A program made the translations under genes and the position numbers. This document shows positions 58,059 through 64,000 of a stretch of DNA of 64,000 nt, in pieces. Source of the stretch: Phyllobacterium sp. T1293 (GTDB taxonomy: Bacteria; Pseudomonadota; Alphaproteobacteria; Rhizobiales; Rhizobiaceae); NCBI RefSeq assembly GCF_020731415.2, contig NZ_CP088273.1:3105001-3169000 (forward strand), given 5' to 3'. Numbering within the stretch: position 1 is the first letter of the stretch; the number at the start of each line of letters is the position of its first letter. Below the pieces are notes generated by a model. It had not been told where the DNA came from. It saw only the letters and a list, made by a program, of their open reading frames with translations, and made no database searches.

Positions 58059-58346
58059 GTTGCGTCGTCCTTATGCTACTGGCCTCACCCGGGACGAACG
58101 CCTTTGCCGCGTTTCAAGGACGCGCTAAGGTGCGGGTGCAGTCATTTCCGCTGTCCGTCCCGCTACAGGTCCGAAAAGGTGCCCGTATGGAGATCGGCCA
58201 AAAATGGTTTCCACACCGACCGCTGGTATGGTTGACTGCTATATAGAGATTTTCGTCGATCTGTGCCAGACCGACATTCGTCAAAAATACGGGCTGCGTC
58301 GAAATGCACATGCGCTGGTCCGGATTCAATAAAGAGCGGGAACTTC

Positions 58347-58988
58347 ATGCGGTTAGTCGCCGAAAATCTGGCAGGTGAGCGGGGCGGAGAGATTTTATTT
58401 TCCGGGCTAAACTTCACCATTACAGGCGGAGAGGCGCTGATAATTACCGGGCCGAATGGTGCGGGAAAATCGACCCTCTTGCGAATCATTGCAGGACTTC
58501 TGGAGAAGGCAGAGGGAAGTATCCGGCTTGATAATGCGCCTGCCGGTTTCGAGAGCCTTGTTGGAGCCTGTCACTATCTCGGTCACCTCAATGCCATGAA
58601 GCCGGTTTTGAGCGTCGAAGAGAATTTGCGTTTCTGGCAGTCATTCAACGGCGCCGGACAACACACACTCCGCGAAGCGCTGGACCGTGTGCAGCTCGGT
58701 GATATCGGACATCTGCCTTTTGCTTATCTCTCGACCGGACAAAAACGACGGGCAAGTATTGCACGGCTTTTGATCAGCCATCGCCCGGTCTGGTTGCTGG
58801 ATGAACCGACGGCAGGTCTCGACAAGGCATCGGAAGAGCAATTTGCCGAATTGATGCGTGCGCATCTGGCGAGTGGAGGAATTGTAGTTGCCGCGACTCA
58901 TTTGCCGCTGGGGCTTGGCGACGCACAAGGGCTCGTGATGGGAGGCAATGGGCAAGCTCATGCCGGAAGTCGGGAGTATAGCGCCTAA
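58347..58988 (+). CDS. ccmA: Heme exporter ATPase CcmA
   Basis: A 213-residue ATPase of the CcmABCD complex. Walker A GPNGAGKSTLLRIIAG near residue 36, signature LSTGQKRRASIARL, Walker B WLLDEPTAGLDKAS. Start ATG 58347 has GGGA upstream. CcmB follows with a 1-bp TAATG overlap. The 288-bp gap with divergent acnA holds both promoters. Confidence 0.95.
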   Translation: MRLVAENLAGERGGEILFSGLNFTITGGEALIITGPNGAGKSTLLRIIAGLLEKAEGSIRLDNAPAGFESLVGACHYLGHLNAMKPVLSVEENLRFWQSFNGAGQHTLREALDRVQLGDIGHLPFAYLSTGQKRRASIARLLISHRPVWLLDEPTAGLDKASEEQFAELMRAHLASGGIVVAATHLPLGLGDAQGLVMGGNGQAHAGSREYSA

Positions 58989-59653
58989 TGCTCTCGCTCT
59001 TTCTACGCGACACACGATTGGGTCTGCGCGCCGGTGGCGGTGTTCTTGTCGGAATATTATTCTTTCTGGCAGTCATTGCTGTTGTGCCATTCGGTGTCGG
59101 GCCGGATCTCAAGCTGCTCAGCCGTATTGGCGCTGCCATGCTATGGATTGGTGCCTTGCTGGCAACGCTGCTTGGTCTCGACCGGTTGTTTCAGGCGGAT
59201 CGCGATGATGGCTCTCTCGACTTGCTGATCATGGCTTCAGACCGGCACATCTTGGCGCTGACCGTTCTCGTCAAATGTCTGGCACATTGGACCACAAGTG
59301 TTTTGCCGCTTGTTATAGCTTCTCCTCTGCTCGGCCTTTTCATGAATATGGAGCCCGCCGCCATCGGCGCTACAACGCTGACGCTGCTTGTTGGTACACC
59401 TGCAATCACGTTGATAGGGGCTGTCGGTGCGGCGGTCGCCGTGGCACTGCCGCGGGGCGGCCTGCTTGTATCCGTGATCATCCTGCCGCTGACCATTCCA
59501 GTGCTGATTTTTGGCGTATCGGCGGCCTATGGCGCGGTGGAGGACCCTGCGCCTTTTGTCGCGCCCTTCCTTATTCTGATTGCAATTACACTGTTCTTTG
59601 CCGTCATTGGACCATTGGCTGCGGCTGCGGCGCTGAAATCGTCAGCCGATTGA
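58988..59653 (+). CDS. ccmB: Heme exporter membrane protein CcmB
   Basis: A 221-residue membrane protein with six hydrophobic segments, from GVLVGILFFLAVIAVVPFGVG near residue 20 to the final FLILIAITLFFAVIG. DRLFQADRDDGSLDLL is the family signature. It forms the CcmAB part of the complex that releases holo-CcmE. Confidence 0.95.
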   Translation: MLSLFLRDTRLGLRAGGGVLVGILFFLAVIAVVPFGVGPDLKLLSRIGAAMLWIGALLATLLGLDRLFQADRDDGSLDLLIMASDRHILALTVLVKCLAHWTTSVLPLVIASPLLGLFMNMEPAAIGATTLTLLVGTPAITLIGAVGAAVAVALPRGGLLVSVIILPLTIPVLIFGVSAAYGAVEDPAPFVAPFLILIAITLFFAVIGPLAAAAALKSSAD

Positions 59654-59721
59654 TATGGGTGAACGGACGCACGATGTAATGGTGAATTGCGAAACAGAGC
59701 GGGGGAAGCTAAAAAATCGCC

Positions 59722-60489
59722 ATGAGTGAAGCAGTTTCAAAAGCTGGCCGCTGGGTCGATCTGGCTAATCCTACCCGGTTTATCAATTTCGCTGGTATCG
59801 TTCTGCCGTGGCTTGTCGGAATCACCTTACTGGTGCTGGCTGCCGGATTGTGGATGTCGTTTCAGGCGCCTGATGATTATCAGCAGGGCTCGACCGTCAA
59901 GATCATGTTCATCCATGTGCCTTTCGCGTGGCTGTCGATGATGTGCTACACGGTCATGAGCATTTCCGCGATCGGAACGCTGGTCTGGCGTCATCCCCTG
60001 GCGGATGTTTCAGCCAAGGCAGCAGCGCCTATTGGTGCTGCTTTTACCGCACTCGCCCTGATAACCGGCTCGCTGTGGGGCAAGCCCATGTGGGGCACCT
60101 GGTGGGTCTGGGATGCGCGTCTGACATCGGTTTTCGTGCTGTTCCTGATGTATCTCGGCATCATTGCCCTGACCCGCGCGATGGACGATCCAGCGAAGTC
60201 CTCCAAGGCAACGGCTATCCTGACGCTGGTCGGTTTCATCAATATCCCGATTATCAAATTCTCCGTCGATTGGTGGAATACGCTGCATCAACCCGCTTCC
60301 GTTATCCGGATGGGCGGGCCGACGATACATCCGTCATTGCTCTGGCCGCTGCTGGTCATGGCGGTTGGTTTCACACTGCTGTTCTTCACCCTGCATATGA
60401 TGGCCATGCGCAATGAAATCTGGCGCAGACGTGTTGTGGCCATGCGCCGTATCGCGGCCCGCAGCGCTGAACGGAGGGGAGCGCAATGA
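59722..60489 (+). CDS. ccmC: Heme lyase/exporter CcmC
   Basis: A 255-residue membrane protein with six helices. WGTWWVWDARLTSV near residue 130 is the tryptophan-rich WWD motif that binds heme; flanking histidines are in IHVPFAW and NTLHQPASV. It attaches heme to CcmE. Its stop overlaps ccmD by ATGA. Confidence 0.96.
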   Translation: MSEAVSKAGRWVDLANPTRFINFAGIVLPWLVGITLLVLAAGLWMSFQAPDDYQQGSTVKIMFIHVPFAWLSMMCYTVMSISAIGTLVWRHPLADVSAKAAAPIGAAFTALALITGSLWGKPMWGTWWVWDARLTSVFVLFLMYLGIIALTRAMDDPAKSSKATAILTLVGFINIPIIKFSVDWWNTLHQPASVIRMGGPTIHPSLLWPLLVMAVGFTLLFFTLHMMAMRNEIWRRRVVAMRRIAARSAERRGAQ

Positions 60490-60659
60490 TGACCCATACG
60501 GGCTTTGTTCTGGCGTCCTATGGCGTTTCTATTGTTGTGCTTGTCGCGCTTGTCGGCTGGATATTGATTGATCAGCAGGCTCAACGCCGCGCATTACAGG
60601 AACTGGAAACGCGTGGCGTCCGCCGTCGCTCCGAGGCTCGAACGGACAGTGCATCGTGA
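60486..60659 (+). CDS. ccmD: Heme exporter small membrane subunit CcmD
   Basis: A 57-residue protein found by reading the gap between ccmC and ccmG. It starts MMTHTGFVLASYGVSIVVL and has one membrane helix (about 10-30), followed by a basic tail QQAQRRALQELETRGVRR. It overlaps ccmC by ATGA and ccmG by GTGA. CcmD stabilises the CcmABC complex. Confidence 0.9.
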   Translation: MMTHTGFVLASYGVSIVVLVALVGWILIDQQAQRRALQELETRGVRRRSEARTDSAS

Positions 60660-61252
60660 GCGGACCTGACATTACAGAGCAGGCACCACGCAAGCGCTTC
60701 TCGCTGTTTGCCTTCCTGCCCCTGCTGCTTTTCGTGGTTCTCGCCGGTATCTTTGCCTTTCAGCTGGCGCTGGGACGTGATGAAAGCGTGATCCCCTCGG
60801 CATTGATCGGCAAGCCGGTGCCAAAGCTGACGCTTCCGGCGCTGGCAGGTTTAACCAAAAACGGTCAGCCTGTTCAGGGGATCGATCCCGCGTCGTTCAA
60901 GGGGCAATTGACGCTGGTCAACGTGTTCGGTTCATGGTGCGTGCCGTGCCGGGCTGAACATCCCCTGCTGATGCAGCTGTCCAAGGACAAGCGTTTCCGC
61001 CTTGCTGGCCTTAACTACAAGGACAAAGACGAGAACGCACTGCGTTTCCTTGGCGAGCTTGGCAATCCATTTGACATGATCGGTGTGGATGCAAGCGGGC
61101 GGGCGGGAATTGAATGGGGCGTCTATGGCGTGCCGGAAACTTTTCTTGTCGGCCGTGACGGTACCATTCTTTACAAGCACGTCGGACCATTCAGCGAAGC
61201 CTCAATCCGGGACGATCTGATGCCCGTGATCGAGAAAGCCCTGAAGCCATAA
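60656..61252 (+). CDS. ccmG: Thiol:disulfide interchange protein CcmG/DsbE
   Basis: A 198-residue thioredoxin-like protein with a membrane anchor (about 18-38) and active site NVFGSWCVPCRAEHP (CVPC). It reduces apocytochrome c cysteines for heme ligation. Start is GTG 60656, coupled to ccmD by GTGA. CcmE, CcmF and CcmH are not in this window. Confidence 0.96.
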   Translation: MSGPDITEQAPRKRFSLFAFLPLLLFVVLAGIFAFQLALGRDESVIPSALIGKPVPKLTLPALAGLTKNGQPVQGIDPASFKGQLTLVNVFGSWCVPCRAEHPLLMQLSKDKRFRLAGLNYKDKDENALRFLGELGNPFDMIGVDASGRAGIEWGVYGVPETFLVGRDGTILYKHVGPFSEASIRDDLMPVIEKALKP

Positions 61253-61257
61253 ATCCC

Positions 61258-61689
61258 TTATTCGCTGTCGAGCATCGCGTAACGGCGGACCCATCCCGCT
61301 GCGCGTGAGGCAGCTTCCGCCGTGCTGTCATAGGCATGGGCCAACGGCACCTCGATCATCCGGTAGCCGAAAGAGGTTTTCTGCGCGACGGTTACGGGGG
61401 CATCAATGGGTGTGCCCAGTGCGATAGTATCGAGCGGCCGATCCGGTGCGGGCTGGGGAATAGCAAATGAGCGGCTTGCGACCAAGGTCGATGGATGTTT
61501 CGCCTTGATGGTACAGGTCGCGGTGACAAGCGGATAGCTTACTCCTGCAGTCTTGCGAATCTGGTTTTCAAGATCCGCCCGGCAATTCTCGACGCTGGTC
61601 CAGCTTGCATCGGCGGTTTTGATATATTCGCAGATTTTCGCATCGCAGTCGCAACCCATCAGGGTCATGATAATGAGGGCCGTTTTCAT
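61258..61689 (-). CDS. Small lipoprotein-like protein of unknown function
   Basis: A 143-residue protein beginning MKTALIIMTLMGCDCDAKIC, where LMGC looks like a lipobox. The mature region has TCTIKAKHPSTLVASRSFA and ends in SRAAGWVRRYAMLDSE. No known family was recognised. It is convergent with ccmG (6 bp) and upstream of nothing in its own direction. Confidence 0.65.
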   Translation of the reverse strand: MKTALIIMTLMGCDCDAKICEYIKTADASWTSVENCRADLENQIRKTAGVSYPLVTATCTIKAKHPSTLVASRSFAIPQPAPDRPLDTIALGTPIDAPVTVAQKTSFGYRMIEVPLAHAYDSTAEAASRAAGWVRRYAMLDSE

Positions 61690-61805
61690 GGCTCGCACTC
61701 TTTCGGGATAGAATTGCCGTAGGTGCGATATTTGAGCCCGGATCGCGGCGGGATTTCGTCGCGATCTGTCAGGAATTGTGGTGCTTTTCAGCTCAATTGT
61801 GGCAG

Positions 61806-62465
61806 CTATTTTTCTTTGCGTTTGTCGAGCAGCGGTTCAAGCGAATGCTTCATCACCAGCGGCATCTGCGCGAATGTGAAAAGCAGGGTGATCGGCATGG
61901 TGCCCCAAACCTTGAAAGCAACCCAGAAATCCGTAGAGAAACTGCGCCAGACCACTTCATTCAATACAGCCAGAAACAGGAAGAAAACGCCCCAACGCAT
62001 GGTGAGCTTGCGCCAACCCTCTGCGTCAAGCTTGAAGGCGCTGTCGAAGACATAACCAAGCAGGGATTTGCCAAAATAGAGACCGCCAAGCAGAATAACT
62101 CCGAACAGCGCGTTTACAATGGTCGGCTTCATCTTGATGAAGGTTTCATTGTGCAGATAAAGCGTTAGCGCACCGAAGATCAAAACGACAATGCCGGAGA
62201 TGAGTGGCATGATCGGCAGGCTGCGTGTCATTATCCAAGACGTAATCAGCGCAATGGCAGTTGCGGCCATGAACAGGGCCGTCGCGATAAAAATCGGCTC
62301 ACCAATAGTAGACAACACTGGAAATCGCTCGATCAGCCATTCTCCGCGGGCATTGGCGAAGAAAAAGACCATCAATGGTCCAAGTTCAAGCGCCAGCTTG
62401 AGGAGTGGCGTGACTTCCTTACGGGAAGGATCGGAGGGGTCACGTTCGAATACGGATTGGTCCAT
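61806..62465 (-). CDS. yciB: Inner-membrane septation protein A (YciB/IspZ)
   Basis: A 219-residue membrane protein with six hydrophobic segments. [21 protein letters not shown] near residue 22, then [19 protein letters not shown], and [20 protein letters not shown] are the family motifs. Role in envelope and septation. ATG 62465 has GGAG upstream and overlaps the ftsY stop by one base (TGATG). Confidence 0.95.
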   Translation of the reverse strand: MDQSVFERDPSDPSRKEVTPLLKLALELGPLMVFFFANARGEWLIERFPVLSTIGEPIFIATALFMAATAIALITSWIMTRSLPIMPLISGIVVLIFGALTLYLHNETFIKMKPTIVNALFGVILLGGLYFGKSLLGYVFDSAFKLDAEGWRKLTMRWGVFFLFLAVLNEVVWRSFSTDFWVAFKVWGTMPITLLFTFAQMPLVMKHSLEPLLDKRKEK

Positions 62466-64000
62466 CAAGCAACTCCTGCGATGGCTTTGGCAAAATCTTT
62501 GGCGGCGAAGGGTTCGAGGTCTTCGACCTGCTCGCCGACACCGATGAAATAGACAGGCAATTTATGTTTGGCGGAAATGGCAACAAGAATGCCACCACGC
62601 GCCGTACCATCAAGCTTGGTCATGACGAGGCCGTTGACACCGGCGATGTTCTTGAAAATCTCCACCTGATTGAGAGCGTTCTGGCCTGTCGTGGCATCAA
62701 GCGTCTGCAACACCGTGTGCGGCGCCTCCGGATCATTCTTGCCGAGAACACGGACGATCTTTGCAAGCTCGTCCATCAGTTCCGTGCGGTTCTGCAGCCG
62801 TCCGGCTGTATCGATGATGAGAACATCACTGCCCGCCTCCTTGGCCTGTTTCCATGCGTCATAGGCGAGGCCCGCCGCATCGGCCCCGAGCTTCGATGAA
62901 ACAACGGGAGCGCCGGTGCGTTTGCCCCAGATATGCAGCTGTTCGATGGCAGCCGCACGGAATGTATCGCCTGCAGCCAGCATGACACTGAGGCCGCCTG
63001 CGGTCAGTTTTGCCGCAAGCTTGCCTATGGTTGTGGTTTTGCCAGTGCCATTGACGCCGACAACGAGAATAACGTGCGGCTTGTGCGACAGGTCAAGTTC
63101 CAGTGGCTTTGCTACCGGCCCGAGCACCTTTTCGATTTCTGTCGCCATAATGGTGCGGACTTCCTCGGAGCTGATGTCCTTGCCATAGCGTGTTGCGCTC
63201 AGGGAGCCAGTAATGCGGATAGCCGTTTCCATGCCAAGATCCGCCTGAATCAGCACATCTTCAAGGTCTTGCAGCGTGTCTTCATCAAGCTTGCGGCGGG
63301 TGAAAATACCGCCGATCGAATCGCCGAGCTGCTGTGATGAGCGCGCGAGACCCTTGCGCAGACGTTCGAACCATGAAAGCCGTTTCTCCGGTTCAGCAGC
63401 AACCGGCTCCTCGGCCTGCTTTTCCTCAACCGTCTTGGTCACGGTTACTTTCGACGAGACAGGTTTTGCCGGTGCTATTGGTTCAACCGGTGCCGGTACG
63501 TCTATGACGGGTTCAATCTCGGGTACATGGACCGGCGGCATGACCGCGTCGGCGATGGTCTCTTCGAAAGGTTCTTCTGGCAAAGTGATTGGAACCGGGC
63601 GATCTTCTTCGACGGGTTCAACAACTGGTTCTGGTACCGCTACTATTTCGGGTTCTGCCGGAGGTGCCGCAGGTACAGGCTCGGGCAAGATATCCGGTTC
63701 GACCGGTTGCTGAAGTTCTGCAACTGGTTCGGGTTCCGCTAAAGTTTCCGGCGATGATGGATCGTACTCTTCAGCAGTGAGCTTGGCGCCTTCACCCTCC
63801 CCCAACGTGGGGAGGGTCGATGCGTCAGCATCGGGGTGGGGGGCTACAGCCTCACTTACAAGAATCTTGTCTTGTTGAGCTTGAGGCTCGTGGTGAGGGG
63901 ATGGAGTTTCCCCCCACCCCGGACCTTCGGTCCGACCCTCCCCACGTTGGGGGAGGGTGGGGGAGTCAAGCTCGGCTGGCTCAGCGTTCTGATCGGCGGT
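62465..64000 (-). CDS. ftsY: Signal recognition particle receptor FtsY (partial, runs off right edge)
   Basis: The frame is open from the stop at 62465 to the right edge, 511 codons, without a preferred ATG or GTG; a TTG at 63805 is only internal. The N-terminal acidic part (about 225 visible residues) is rich in Pro, Glu, Val and Ala and includes two palindromic elements. Then the NG domain: [33 protein letters not shown] (G1), [14 protein letters not shown] (G3), [10 protein letters not shown] (G4). FtsY docks SRP at the membrane. It sits before yciB. Confidence 0.95.
   Translation of the reverse strand, partial: TADQNAEPAELDSPTLPQRGEGRTEGPGWGETPSPHHEPQAQQDKILVSEAVAPHPDADASTLPTLGEGEGAKLTAEEYDPSSPETLAEPEPVAELQQPVEPDILPEPVPAAPPAEPEIVAVPEPVVEPVEEDRPVPITLPEEPFEETIADAVMPPVHVPEIEPVIDVPAPVEPIAPAKPVSSKVTVTKTVEEKQAEEPVAAEPEKRLSWFERLRKGLARSSQQLGDSIGGIFTRRKLDEDTLQDLEDVLIQADLGMETAIRITGSLSATRYGKDISSEEVRTIMATEIEKVLGPVAKPLELDLSHKPHVILVVGVNGTGKTTTIGKLAAKLTAGGLSVMLAAGDTFRAAAIEQLHIWGKRTGAPVVSSKLGADAAGLAYDAWKQAKEAGSDVLIIDTAGRLQNRTELMDELAKIVRVLGKNDPEAPHTVLQTLDATTGQNALNQVEIFKNIAGVNGLVMTKLDGTARGGILVAISAKHKLPVYFIGVGEQVEDLEPFAAKDFAKAIAGVA
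63794..63843 (-). repeat. Palindromic element, copy 1, in frame in ftsY
   Basis: On the minus strand: CCCCCCACCCC, then the stem CGATGC-TGAC-GCATCG, then ACCCTCCCC-ACGTT-GGGGGAGGGT. It is an inverted copy of the unit at 63910-63958. Confidence 0.85.
63910..63958 (+). repeat. Palindromic element, copy 2, in frame in ftsY
   Basis: CCCCCCACCCC, then the stem CGGACC-TTC-GGTCCG, then ACCCTCCCC-ACGTT-GGGGGAGGGT. The flanks match copy 1, but the inner 6-bp stem is unlike it and still pairs with itself. Confidence 0.85.

Noticed and set aside
1..64000. Search for CRISPR arrays, IS elements, phage genes and toxin-antitoxin pairs
   Set aside because: None seen; the repeats found are short palindromes and the gene content is core.

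Overview
The window is chromosomal DNA from an alphaproteobacterium of the Rhizobiales. Gene content and order point to the Brucellaceae (Brucella/Ochrobactrum/Pseudochrobactrum group): XRE-smr-mltA-tim44-fxsA-secB-dnaQ-coaE-aroE-maf-ppsR, then hemE-hemJ-rho and mnmE-mnmG-rsmG-parA-parB-holA. An IalB-family protein, two-site alphaproteobacterial parS spacing, GANTC sites and Brucella-like palindromic repeats agree with this. The genus was judged from protein similarity recalled from memory, so it is not proven. No prophage, IS element, rRNA operon or CRISPR array is visible; the window is mostly core genome.

Layout. 1-7600: a mainly minus-strand block with protein quality and export genes (mltA, Tim44-like, secB) and a tightly coupled dnaQ/coaE/aroE/maf/ppsR run. 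7599-8011: a gene-free region with DnaA-box-like sequences, AT-rich stretches and GANTC sites, the likely chromosome origin next to hemE. 8012-20041: hemE, hemJ, rho, a thioredoxin-domain protein, the tRNA/rRNA modification genes mnmE, mnmG and rsmG, the partition genes parA and parB with nearby parS sites, and holA. 20177-25640: a tRNA-Gly gene, YbaK-type deacylase, a thioredoxin-TPR protein, LON-domain protein, Trm112-like protein, a TetR regulator with a perfect palindromic operator, a zincin, YunG-like protein and a CoA-lyase/DUF1737 pair. 25788-31140: leuD, asd, an MHS-type transporter and leuB. 31355-43190: a lipoprotein, a two-component system, the ohrR/ohr organic peroxide pair, a Tat-exported haloperoxidase-like hydrolase, an M3 peptidase, argG, a PAP2 phosphatase, tam, a LysR regulator and a LysE exporter. 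43197-53621: rlmN, ialB, small metabolic genes, an SGNH esterase divergent from an ABC exporter, and a Bax-inhibitor-1 protein. 53628-64000: DUF2794, a candidate structured RNA, a DUF1223 protein, aconitase, the ccmABCDG cytochrome c maturation operon, yciB and ftsY, which runs off the right edge.

Most striking: the leader of asd carries a good promoter, a strong Shine-Dalgarno, a 39-codon ORF whose last 12 codons contain nine Thr/Lys/Met codons, and then mutually exclusive hairpins ending in an intrinsic terminator. This is the architecture of ribosome-mediated attenuation for the aspartate-family amino acids. Other points are the origin with dispersed parS sites, two inverted palindromic elements read in frame inside the N-terminal domain of ftsY whose variable stems differ in sequence but keep their pairing, and a possible bistable noncoding RNA upstream of DUF1223.
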